Shown here piece by piece: positions 27,108 to 33,353 of a stretch of DNA of 64,000 bases. The notes under the pieces were generated by a model, which was given only the letters and a program-made list of their open reading frames with translations, had not been told where the DNA came from and made no database searches. A program made the translations under genes and the position numbers. Position 1 is the stretch's first letter, and the number at the start of each line of letters is the position of its first letter. Origin of the DNA: an uncultured Eubacteriales bacterium (GTDB taxonomy: Bacteria > Bacillota > Clostridia > Oscillospirales > Oscillospiraceae); NCBI GenBank assembly GCA_900544295.1, contig UQUO01000009.1, forward strand, positions 15,596 through 79,595, written 5' to 3'.

Positions 27108-27914
27108 ATGAAAAAGCTGCTATCCCTTGCGCTCTGCCTTGCCCTGCTCTGCGGCCTTGCCGCCTGCGGCGCGGCCGACCCCTCCGACGTCGCGGCCTCG
27201 CTCGCCAAGGCGCAGGAGACCGCGGCCGGCCTCAAGAGCGCCAAAGTAGACATGTCAATGGACATGAGCTACACCATCGTCACCGGTGACGACCGCATGG
27301 ACGTCACTACGAACATGGACATGAGCACCGAGACCGTGGCGGAGCCCCTGACCGCCTATGCCACCATGAACCTCGACATCATGGGCATAGATATGGACAT
27401 CTACTACTACATCCGCCAGGAGGGCGACGGCTACGCTGCCTACGTGAGCGCCGACGGCGCGGAGTGGACCCGGCAGGACCTGCCCGAGGACCAGATCGCG
27501 CAGTATAACGCCGTGGAGAGCGTGGAGTTCTATCTCAGCGTGGCCGACAGCTTCGCCTACACGGGCGAGGAGGAGCGCGACGGCGTCAAGCTCTACCGCT
27601 ACGACGGCGAGCTGAGCGGCGACCAGCTCGGCCGGGCCGTGGAGCTCTCCGGCATGGACGAGATGCTGTCCAGCTACGGCGCAGGCGCGGACACGGTGTT
27701 CCAGGGCAGCATGCCCATGAGCATCTGGCTGGACGCCGAGACCTTTGCGCCCGTGCGCTATGAGTTCGACATGAGCCAGATAGTCGGCGGCTTCATGCAG
27801 GGCGTGTTCGAGTCGGAGGGCGCGGGGCTGGAGAACAGCTCCGTCTCAGTGAGCCTCGATCTCTCGGAGTTCGACGCCATAGACAGCATAGAGGCCCCGG
27901 CGGGCATAGAATAA
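27108..27914 (+). CDS. Secreted lipoprotein, DUF6612-like
   Basis: A 268-residue lipoprotein. The signal peptide ends in CGLAAC with lipidated Cys20. The mature part (AKAQETAAGLKSAKVDMSMD, then repeated short Met/Thr/Asp strands, and QGSMPMSIWLDAETFAPVRY) resembles the beta-rich DUF6612/LppX-like fold of Firmicutes lipoproteins, which may bind lipids or other hydrophobic ligands. It sits 20 bases downstream of the V-ATPase subunit D gene with GGGGAGGATGACAAG before its ATG, so it looks co-transcribed. No link with the ATPase is known to me. It ends at a terminator. Confidence 0.75.
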   Translation: MKKLLSLALCLALLCGLAACGAADPSDVAASLAKAQETAAGLKSAKVDMSMDMSYTIVTGDDRMDVTTNMDMSTETVAEPLTAYATMNLDIMGIDMDIYYYIRQEGDGYAAYVSADGAEWTRQDLPEDQIAQYNAVESVEFYLSVADSFAYTGEEERDGVKLYRYDGELSGDQLGRAVELSGMDEMLSSYGAGADTVFQGSMPMSIWLDAETFAPVRYEFDMSQIVGGFMQGVFESEGAGLENSSVSVSLDLSEFDAIDSIEAPAGIE

Positions 27915-27925
27915 AGGCCCGGCAA

Positions 27926-27959
27926 AAAGGCTGCTGTCCTTCGGGCAGCAGCCTTTTTT
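27926..27959 (+). terminator. Terminator of the V-ATPase/lipoprotein operon
   Basis: AAGGCTGCTGTCC - TTCG - GGCAGCAGCCTT hairpin with a stable TTCG tetraloop and a following T-run. Confidence 0.88.
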
Positions 27960-27992
27960 CATCCCGGGCGCGGAAGGGAAAGGGGAAAGGAT

Positions 27993-28895
27993 ATGGCAAG
28001 ACGCAGGCAGGGCGGCAAAAAGCGCGGCAGCCTCGTGGGGACGCTGGTCTTCGCCCTGGCGCTGCTGCTCATGTGGCTGGGCTCCGAGCTGGGGCTGGTG
28101 AGCTGGGGCGGCGGCGGGCCGGGCGCGGAGCTCGTGACGACCCCGCCGCCGGAGGACGCGCTCTTCGCCGCCTTCATAGACGTGGGCCAGGGCGACAGCG
28201 CCTTCGTCTCCTGCGGGGGCGAGACGCTGCTCATAGACGCCGGCATCAGCTCTGCGGGCGGCGCTGTGGCGGATTACCTGCGCTCCAGGGGCGTGGACCG
28301 GCTCGATTACGTCGTCTGCACCCACGCGCATGAGGACCACTGCGGCGGTCTGGACGACATCATAGAGGGTTTTGAGATCGGCACGCTCTTTGCTCCCTAT
28401 ACGGAGTTTGACTCCTCCGGCGCCTTCACGCGCTTTGAGGACACGGCGGCGGAGCGCGGCCTGTACATAACGGTCCCGCCCCTGGGGAGCGTCTTCACCC
28501 TGGGCGGGGCGGAATTCCAGTTCGTCGGCCCCGTCTCCGACTGGGGGGACGATTTGAACGACTCCAGCCTTGTTCTGCGGGTGGAGTACGGCGGCAGCGC
28601 CATACTCTTCACGGGCGACATCTCCTCAGGCGCGCTGGCCGACTGCGCCGCGCTGGGGGGCTTCGACCTCAGCTGCGACGTACTTAAGCTCGGCCACCAC
28701 GGCAGCTCCAGCTCGACGGACGAGGAGATCCTGCGTCTTACGCGCCCCAGCCTTGCCATCGCCAGCTGCGGCGCGGACAACAGCTACGGCCACCCTCACG
28801 AGGAGGTCGTGGAGCTTTTGGAGGCCGAGGGCATCACCCTCCTGCGCACCGACGAGCGCGGCACCATCGAGCTCACCCTCCCCTCCGCCGCATAG
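27993..28895 (+). CDS. ComEC/Rec2-like metallo-beta-lactamase-fold hydrolase, membrane-anchored
   Basis: A 300-residue protein with one N-terminal membrane anchor (GTLVFALALLLMWLGSELGL, about residues 10-30) and an extracytoplasmic MBL domain. Metal ligands appear in AFIDVGQGDSAFVSCGGETL, LLIDAGISS, CTHAHEDHCGGLDDI, ILFTGDISSGAL and KLGHHGSSSSTDEEIL. These are the landmarks of the hydrolase domain fused to the ComEC DNA channel, but here there is no channel domain. Stand-alone proteins of this type are common in Firmicutes and may act on extracellular nucleic acid or as nucleases; the substrate is not known. It follows the V-ATPase terminator and precedes the hairpin-rich gap. Confidence 0.85.
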   Translation: MARRRQGGKKRGSLVGTLVFALALLLMWLGSELGLVSWGGGGPGAELVTTPPPEDALFAAFIDVGQGDSAFVSCGGETLLIDAGISSAGGAVADYLRSRGVDRLDYVVCTHAHEDHCGGLDDIIEGFEIGTLFAPYTEFDSSGAFTRFEDTAAERGLYITVPPLGSVFTLGGAEFQFVGPVSDWGDDLNDSSLVLRVEYGGSAILFTGDISSGALADCAALGGFDLSCDVLKLGHHGSSSSTDEEILRLTRPSLAIASCGADNSYGHPHEEVVELLEAEGITLLRTDERGTIELTLPSAA

Positions 28896-28905
28896 CCAAA
28901 GCGTA

Positions 28906-28940
28906 AAAGTTTTTTGCCCCGCTTTTTTACAAAAAAGCGG
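28906..28940. repeat. Dispersed inverted repeat, copy B (imperfect)
   Basis: The left arm (AAAGTTTTTTGCCCCGC plus six T) is identical to the repeat at 10221-10243, but the right arm diverges after AAAAAAGCGG and continues into GGGGTCCAGGGGCGGAGCCC. It follows the MBL gene stop by 10 bases and may act as its terminator. Confidence 0.6.
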
Positions 28941-29134
28941 GCGGGGTCCAGGGGCGGAGCCCTGGCCGCGCGCCGCCGCGCGCGGAACTTTCTCTTGTGC
29001 TAATGAAGCGCAGGAGGGGGTCAAAGGGGGGACCCTCGCCGGGGGTCCCCCCTTTTGCGCCCGGCGGGGCCGGGCGCAATAAAAATCCCCCAAAAAATCG
29101 CTGCATCGTGCATGGGATTCCCCCAAAAATCGTG
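28941..29134. repeat. Hairpin-dense intergenic region with a direct repeat
   Basis: This is the rest of the 275-base gap between the MBL and sigma genes. It contains CCAGGG/CCCTGG and CGCGCG-rich stems, and a GGGGGGACCC/GGGTCCCCCC hairpin with a T-run (29026-29056). A GCGCCCGG/CCGGGCGC stem (29058-29078) follows, then a near-identical 16-base direct repeat at 29085-29100 and 29117-29132 (AT[C/T]CCCCCAAAA...TCG). No gene is visible. Confidence 0.55.
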
Positions 29135-29170
29135 TATTATAGAGTAGAGTAAGGAAAGGGGGTGCGCGGC

Positions 29171-29701
29171 ATGGGCGAGAGCGAGATAATAGAACTCATT
29201 AGGGCCCGGGACGAGCGCGGGGCCGAGGAGCTGCTGCGGCATTTCGGCGCGCTGCTGCGCTACGTCATAGCCCCCCTCCTGCCCGACGAGCGCGACCGGG
29301 AGGACTGCCTCTCGGAGGTGCTCATGCGTATCTGGGACGGCATCGGCGGCTTTGATCCCGCCCGCGGCTCGTGGCGCGCCTACATAACTGCCGCGGCGCG
29401 CAACGCGGCGCTCAACCGCGCGCGGGCAGCGCGCGCAGCCGAGGCCCTACCGGACGGCCCCGCCGCCCAGCCCGGCCCTGAGGAGGCCGTCATCGCCGCA
29501 GAGGAGATAGACGAGCTGCGCCGCGCCATAGCCGCCCTCCCGCCCGGCGAACGTGCGCTCATATACCGCAAGTATTACTATCGCCAACCCACGGCGCAGA
29601 TAGCCTCGGAGCTGGGCCTCAGCCCCCGGGCCGTGGAGGGGCGGCTCTACCGCATCAAGAAGCGCCTCGGCGCCGCGCTGGGAGGTGAGCGGAATGGATG
29701 A
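29171..29701 (+). CDS. RNA polymerase sigma factor, ECF-like sigma-70 family
   Basis: A 176-residue alternative sigma factor. Region 2 spans residues ~5-85 (LRYVIAPLLPDERDREDCLS, EVLMRIWDGIGGFDPARGSW, RAYITAAARNAALNRARAAR). Region 4 spans ~115-170 (ELRRAIAALPPGERALIYRK, YYYRQPTAQIASELGLSPRA, VEGRLYRIKKRLG). The ATG at 29171 fits the GGAAAGGGGG site; an in-frame GTG nine bases upstream is less likely. It overlaps the next gene by 8 bases, and that gene, a membrane protein, is its presumed partner or anti-sigma factor. The repeat-rich leader upstream may hold its own promoter. Confidence 0.9.
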   Translation: MGESEIIELIRARDERGAEELLRHFGALLRYVIAPLLPDERDREDCLSEVLMRIWDGIGGFDPARGSWRAYITAAARNAALNRARAARAAEALPDGPAAQPGPEEAVIAAEEIDELRRAIAALPPGERALIYRKYYYRQPTAQIASELGLSPRAVEGRLYRIKKRLGAALGGERNG

Positions 29702-31094
29702 AAAACGCCTGGACTCTCTGCTTGACGAGGCCGTCGGCGCCGCCCCGCCCGAGGATGTGGTGCGTGCCGTCAGCCCCTGGCGCAAGGCCATGGTGCAGGT
29801 GCTCTGGGGCCTCGGCCTCACGGCCATCACCTTCAACTTCCTGGGCCTCAACTATATCCTGCCCAGCCTGGGCTGCGCGCTCATGCTGCTGGGCTTCCGC
29901 ACGCTGAGGGGTGCGAACTGCCACTTCCGCCTTGCCTATCATGCCGCCGCGCTGCGCTGCGCCATGCAGGCCTTAGCCCTCGGCCTCGGCGCCACGGCCA
30001 TACGCTCGGAGGAACTGAACGCGGCGCTGACCGTCCTCTCGGCCATTGCCGTCTTCGGCGTCACGCTGGGCTTCTGGCAGGGTCTTATCGCTGCGAAGGC
30101 CGCAGTGGGGCTGGAGCCGCGCGCCCCGGCGGCGGGCCTGCTCATGCTCTGGTACGCCGCCATCTACGTCCTGGCCCTCGCGGCCATGCTCCTGGGCGGC
30201 AGTATCAGTCTGCTGGGCGTTCTCATGGTCGCCGCCTTCATCGGCATCGTCGTCTCGCTCTCGAAGCTCTCGCGGCAGCTGGACGAGGTGGGCTACGCCA
30301 TAGAGGCCGCGCCGGTGCGCCTGACGGACGGGCAGCTGTGCGCGCTGCTCGCGCTCATCGCGGCTGCGCTCATGGCCCTGGGCCTGCTGTGCTTCGGGCA
30401 TTACCACATGGACTGGGAAGAGCAGCCCGCGCGCGGGGAGGAAGCCGCCGCCATCGCAGAAAAGCTCCTCGGCCTGGGCATGCCCGAATATGTCCTCGCG
30501 GACCTGGCGGACGAGGACCTGCTCCTCTGCGCCGAGGCCGAAGCGGTGGACGCGCACGTCGATGAGTTCAGCCTGGACGACGGCTCCGCGCTGCGCAGCA
30601 CAGGCGTAGCGGTCCGCATGCCCGAGGAGGAGAGCTGGTACGAGCACTGGCTGCTCATCCAGCACTTCGACTGGCAGGGCGAGGCCAGCTTCCCCGGCAC
30701 GGAGAGCATAGTGCTCTGGGCCGCAAACCGCATTTCAAACTGGTGGATAGACCTCAAAAACCCGCCCCACCTGCGCCTGCTCTATACCGAGGACGGCGAG
30801 AGCCGTGTCTCCTCCCCCGCCGTGTGCGAGCCGGGCGACGACGGCTACACCTTCAGCTTCGGCTTTTCCTTCCCGCGCGGGGCGGAGGGCGCGCGCGGCT
30901 ATGTCTGCTACAGCATAGAGGCCGCCTCGTCCGTCATGACCATCGTGGACAGCGGGATAAACTACCGCCACCAGGAGAGCCTGCTGCAATACCCCGTCCG
31001 CACCGCACTGGAGGGCGGGCGCGCCTTCTGGCTGGGACAGGACGCGCTGCAGTTCTTCTCCGCGGAGGACGGCGGAGTGGATTTCACAAGCTGA
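29694..31094 (+). CDS. Large membrane protein encoded with the sigma factor (putative anti-sigma factor)
   Basis: A 466-residue protein of unrecognised family. A ~30-residue N-terminal segment (MDEKRLDSLLDEAVGAAPPE) resembles the short cytoplasmic start of membrane anti-sigma factors. It is followed by about six to seven hydrophobic segments (residues ~30-245), then a C-terminal soluble domain of ~220 residues rich in Glu, Asp and Trp. The ATG at 29694 follows GGAGGTGAGCGGA and overlaps the sigma gene's end, implying coupled translation. Genes in this arrangement usually hold the sigma factor inactive until a surface signal arrives. Function is inferred from context only. Confidence 0.65.
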   Translation: MDEKRLDSLLDEAVGAAPPEDVVRAVSPWRKAMVQVLWGLGLTAITFNFLGLNYILPSLGCALMLLGFRTLRGANCHFRLAYHAAALRCAMQALALGLGATAIRSEELNAALTVLSAIAVFGVTLGFWQGLIAAKAAVGLEPRAPAAGLLMLWYAAIYVLALAAMLLGGSISLLGVLMVAAFIGIVVSLSKLSRQLDEVGYAIEAAPVRLTDGQLCALLALIAAALMALGLLCFGHYHMDWEEQPARGEEAAAIAEKLLGLGMPEYVLADLADEDLLLCAEAEAVDAHVDEFSLDDGSALRSTGVAVRMPEEESWYEHWLLIQHFDWQGEASFPGTESIVLWAANRISNWWIDLKNPPHLRLLYTEDGESRVSSPAVCEPGDDGYTFSFGFSFPRGAEGARGYVCYSIEAASSVMTIVDSGINYRHQESLLQYPVRTALEGGRAFWLGQDALQFFSAEDGGVDFTS

Positions 31095-31098
31095 AAAA

Positions 31099-31127
31099 AG
31101 CCGCCGCCCCGGCATGGGGCGGCGGCT
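31099..31127. terminator. Bidirectional terminator between the sigma operon and the nitroreductase gene
   Basis: AGCCGCCGCCCC / GGGGCGGCGGCT 12-bp stem with a 5-base loop. An A6 run at its left end gives a T-run for the minus-strand gene. Confidence 0.8.
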
Positions 31128-31131
31128 GCGC

Positions 31132-31656
31132 TTATTTTATTATGCGGTAGTAGCCCTCTTTCCTCGCTATGGGCTGCGGCTCCGGGCCGTCGGCGTAGCC
31201 GAGGATACAGTTGCCGACGCCGACCCAGTCACCCTCGACGCCCCACTTCTCCAGCAGGGCCCTGCCCTCGGGCATCTCAAAAACCTCCCGCGCGCGGTTT
31301 ATCCAGCAGGAGCCGAGGCCGATCGCGTGCGCCGCATTGAGCATATTCCCCATGACCAGCGAGGCGTCCTGCACGCCGTTGGGGTTGCCTGCCTCGGCGA
31401 AGACGACTACGACCGTCGGCGCCCCGAAGAAGGGGTCGAAGTCAGCTTTTCCCCAGACGGCGGCGTTCAGGCGGCTCATGAGCGCAATGTCCTGCGCGTT
31501 CTGCACGGCGACGATGAGCGGCGACTGCGCGCCGCGCGCCGTGGGCGCGTAGGTCCCGGCCCCGAGCACGGCCTGGAGCTCGGAATCCGATATCTGCTCT
31601 TTTTTGTACTTCCTGACGCTGCGGCGGGTCAGGAGGTTTATCATGGCTTCGTTCAT
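31132..31656 (-). CDS. Nitroreductase-family flavoprotein
   Basis: A 174-residue FMN-dependent oxidoreductase fold. The N-terminal motif is MINLLTRRSVRKYKKEQISD (FMN-binding Arg pair) with GTYAPTARGAQSPLIVAVQN. DASLVMGNMLNAAHAIGLGS with CWINRAREVF and GNCILGYADGPEP are typical of the small NfsA/NfnB-like group that reduces nitro compounds or quinones with NAD(P)H. I start at the ATG at 31656, which follows GGAGGTGCCGT; the open frame extends 21 codons further but without a ribosome site. It is convergent with the sigma operon and divergent from the S24-like gene. Confidence 0.88.
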   Translation of the reverse strand: MNEAMINLLTRRSVRKYKKEQISDSELQAVLGAGTYAPTARGAQSPLIVAVQNAQDIALMSRLNAAVWGKADFDPFFGAPTVVVVFAEAGNPNGVQDASLVMGNMLNAAHAIGLGSCWINRAREVFEMPEGRALLEKWGVEGDWVGVGNCILGYADGPEPQPIARKEGYYRIIK

Positions 31657-31726
31657 ACGGCACCTCCGCTTTTTAGTTTTTCCCGCCTCCATTTTACACC
31701 CGCGGCGGCGGATTTGCAACGCGGCG

Positions 31727-31756
31727 TTGACAGCCGGGCTCGGGGATGATACGCTG
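31727..31756 (+). promoter_or_regulatory. Candidate promoter of the S24-like gene
   Basis: TTGACA (31727-31732) - 17 bases - TACGCT ends about 10 bases before the ATG at 31766, which would give a nearly leaderless mRNA. The match is good at -35 and moderate at -10. Confidence 0.4.
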
Positions 31757-31765
31757 TCCTGGGTG

Positions 31766-32113
31766 ATGAACTTGGAAAAGCTGTGGGAGGACTACCCCCT
31801 GCCCGAAGGTTCGGAGGCGGACTTTGCCCTGCGCGTGGAGGGTGACGAGCTGGAGCCCTATGTGAGGCCCGGCGGCATCGCGCTCATAAAGCGCGGCGCG
31901 GAGATACGCGACGGGGACGTGGGGCTTTTCTTCGCCGGCGGCGACATGGTGCTGCGGCAGTATTGCGAGGACTGGGCTGGGAATGTCTATCTCTTTGCGG
32001 TGAACCGCCGCCGGAGCGGGCTCGACATCCGCCTGCCCGCCGCCGGGGGCGCGCCGGTCTGCAGCTTCGGCCGCGTCCTGCTGGAGGATGAGGTGCCGCT
32101 GCCTGAGATATAG
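31766..32113 (+). CDS. Peptidase S24 / LexA-like domain protein without the catalytic serine
   Basis: A 115-residue protein (from the ATG at 31766; a GTG one codon earlier and a TTG at 31727 are alternatives). DFALRVEGDELEPYVRPGGI matches the LexA/signal-peptidase core, where the usual GDSM is replaced by GDEL, so the nucleophilic Ser is missing. DGDVGLFFAGGDMVLRQYCE matches the second motif, with Arg where the catalytic Lys normally lies. There is no helix-turn-helix domain. It may therefore be a non-cleaving domain protein or a remnant of a phage-type repressor. The gene lies 10 bases before the flavin-binding protein gene and is probably co-transcribed with it. Confidence 0.6.
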   Translation: MNLEKLWEDYPLPEGSEADFALRVEGDELEPYVRPGGIALIKRGAEIRDGDVGLFFAGGDMVLRQYCEDWAGNVYLFAVNRRRSGLDIRLPAAGGAPVCSFGRVLLEDEVPLPEI

Positions 32114-32123
32114 GAGGTATAGT

Positions 32124-32621
32124 ATGTTCAGAAACATGCGCCGGGGCCGCCAGGCCCTGCCCGAGGCCGAGAGCCTCGCAATACTCGCGCGCGGGAGCCA
32201 CGGCGTCCTGGCCGTGCTGGGCGACGAGGGCTGGCCATATGCCGTGCCGCTCAATTACCTCTGGCACGAGGGCTCGCTGTATTTCCACTGTGCCCGCGCC
32301 GGACACAAGTATGAGGCCGTGAAGGCCTGCCCGCGCGCGTCCTTCTGCGTCGTGGACAGCAGCGAGGTCGTACCGGAGGACTATTCGACGGACTACCGGA
32401 GCGTCATCGTCTTCGGCCGCGTCCGGGAACTCACGGAGAGCGCAGAAAAGCGCCGCGCAATAGAGCTCCTTGCGCAGAAATTCGCCCCCGATGACAGCGC
32501 CGAACACCGCGCCGCCGCCATAGACGGCTATTGGGACAGCCTGTGCGTCCTGGAGCTGCGCGCCGAGCACCTGAGCGGCAAGGAATCCGCCGCCCTAGCC
32601 GAAAAGCGCCGCGGCGAATAA
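32124..32621 (+). CDS. Pyridoxamine 5'-phosphate oxidase-family FMN-binding protein
   Basis: A 165-residue split-barrel flavoprotein. MRRGRQALPEAESLAILARG with GVLAVLGDEGWPYAVPLNYL and LYFHCARAGHKYEAVKACPR, then ASFCVVDS and YRSVIVFGRVREL, match the subgroup often annotated as nitroimidazole-resistance (Nim-like) or heme/flavin-binding proteins. It is not the vitamin B6 enzyme itself. The His in GHKYEAV lies in the region that binds cofactor in related proteins. The ATG follows AGGAGGTATAGT. A nitroreductase gene lies nearby on the other strand, so a shared role in nitro-compound tolerance is possible but unproven. Confidence 0.82.
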   Translation: MFRNMRRGRQALPEAESLAILARGSHGVLAVLGDEGWPYAVPLNYLWHEGSLYFHCARAGHKYEAVKACPRASFCVVDSSEVVPEDYSTDYRSVIVFGRVRELTESAEKRRAIELLAQKFAPDDSAEHRAAAIDGYWDSLCVLELRAEHLSGKESAALAEKRRGE

Positions 32622-32632
32622 GCCCGGACAGA

Positions 32633-32675
32633 GCCCCGGACCGTCGTAAACCGACGGCCCGGGGTTTTTCATGCT
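32633..32675 (+). terminator. Terminator after the PNPOx-family gene
   Basis: GCCCCGGACCGTCG pairs with CGACGGCCCGGGG (one bulge) around a short AAAC loop, followed by TTTTTC. Confidence 0.75.
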
Positions 32676-32708
32676 ATTTTCAACCTCAGCCGCCGGGCGC
32701 AAAGCCCT

Positions 32709-33113
32709 TCACCGCCCGGCCCCCTCGCAGCGGCGTCTGAGGTCGGCCACGAAGCGGGCCTGCTGTTTTTTGAGGTAGGCCTTCACGAAAGGCCGCATGA
32801 GCAGCCGCTTTGCCTCAACGCACTCCGTGAACTCGATCTCCGTCGCGCTGTCCCCGGCCGTAAAAACCCCGCTCCAGTGTCCCGTCATGTTGGCGTTTTC
32901 CATGTCGAACTCCCAGCGCCTGCACGTCTCCATGGCTGTGACCGTAAATGTTGTCGCAATGCCGCCCTTTGCGTACTCGACAAAGCGCCTCTCGTCCAGG
33001 ATCTCCGTGCCGCTCAAATCGCTGCGCCAGGAGTAGTCGTCCACCGCCGTGACCACTGCCCAAACTCTCTCGATGGGGCAGTCTATCTTCGCCCTTATGC
33101 TTGAAGTCGTCAT
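32709..33113 (-). CDS. SRPBCC (START/cyclase-like) family protein
   Basis: A 134-residue small hydrophobic-pocket protein. MTTSSIRAKIDCPIERVWAV followed by VTAVDDYSWRSDLSGTEILD is the characteristic first strand and helix of the polyketide-cyclase/ligand-binding SRPBCC fold. TFTVTAMETCRRWEFDMENA with TGHWSGVFTAGDSATEIEFT forms the later beta strands. The C-terminal helix ends in a Lys/Arg-rich tail. Ligand and role are unknown. GGGGGA lies before the ATG. It is transcribed alone on the minus strand downstream of tRNA-Pro. Confidence 0.82.
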   Translation of the reverse strand: MTTSSIRAKIDCPIERVWAVVTAVDDYSWRSDLSGTEILDERRFVEYAKGGIATTFTVTAMETCRRWEFDMENANMTGHWSGVFTAGDSATEIEFTECVEAKRLLMRPFVKAYLKKQQARFVADLRRRCEGAGR

Positions 33114-33139
33114 TTAGATTTCCCCCATCCTCGCGGCGC

Positions 33140-33165
33140 CAAGAGGCCGCTGGTTCAAATCGAGT
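33140..33165 (+). repeat. Inverted partial copy of the tRNA-Pro 3' half
   Basis: Bases 33140-33161 are identical over 22 nt to the anticodon-stem-to-T-arm part of the neighbouring tRNA-Pro. After one mismatch AGT also matches. The copy is in the opposite orientation (plus strand), about 50 bases away. Confidence 0.8.
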
Positions 33166-33197
33166 ATGAAAAAAGAGGAGCCTCAAGCTCCTCCTTT
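33166..33197 (-). terminator. Terminator of tRNA-Pro
   Basis: GAGGAGC / GCTCCTC stem with a CTCAA loop. On the minus strand it is followed by TTTTTT, immediately after the tRNA 3' end. Confidence 0.75.
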
Positions 33198-33200
33198 TCC

Positions 33201-33276
33201 TGGTCCGAGTGACTGGATTTGAACCAGCGGCCTCTTGAACCCCATTCAAGCGCGCTACCATCTGCGCCACACCCGG
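33201..33276 (-). tRNA. tRNA-Pro (anticodon GGG), CCA encoded
   Basis: The complete cloverleaf can be drawn. The acceptor CCGGGTG pairs with CACTCGG (one G-U), D stem GCGC/GCGC, anticodon stem CTTGA/TCAAG with loop ATGGGGT giving anticodon GGG (33241-33243 on the plus strand). The T stem is GCTGG/CCAGT around TTCAAAT, then A and CCA. It reads the Pro codons CCC and CCU. Confidence 0.95.
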
Positions 33277-33293
33277 GTGTCTTTAGCCTTGTT

Positions 33294-33322
33294 ATAATAG
33301 CACAGCGCGGCGGGGATTGCAA
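33294..33322 (-). promoter_or_regulatory. Promoter of tRNA-Pro
   Basis: On the minus strand TTGCAA - 17 bases - TATTAT, ending 17 bases before the tRNA 5' end. The -35 box lies in the loop of the hairpin at 33302-33346. Confidence 0.7.
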
Positions 33323-33346
33323 GCCTTTTTTTGCCCGCCGCGCTGT
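33302..33346. terminator. GC-rich hairpin at the 3' end of the PQQ-propeller gene
   Basis: ACAGCGCGGCGGG / CCCGCCGCGCTGT 13-bp stem with a 19-base loop. The T-run is on the plus strand. On the minus strand it would be the only candidate terminator for the PQQ gene, without a proper U-tail. Confidence 0.55.
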
Positions 33347-33353
33347 TTTTTTG

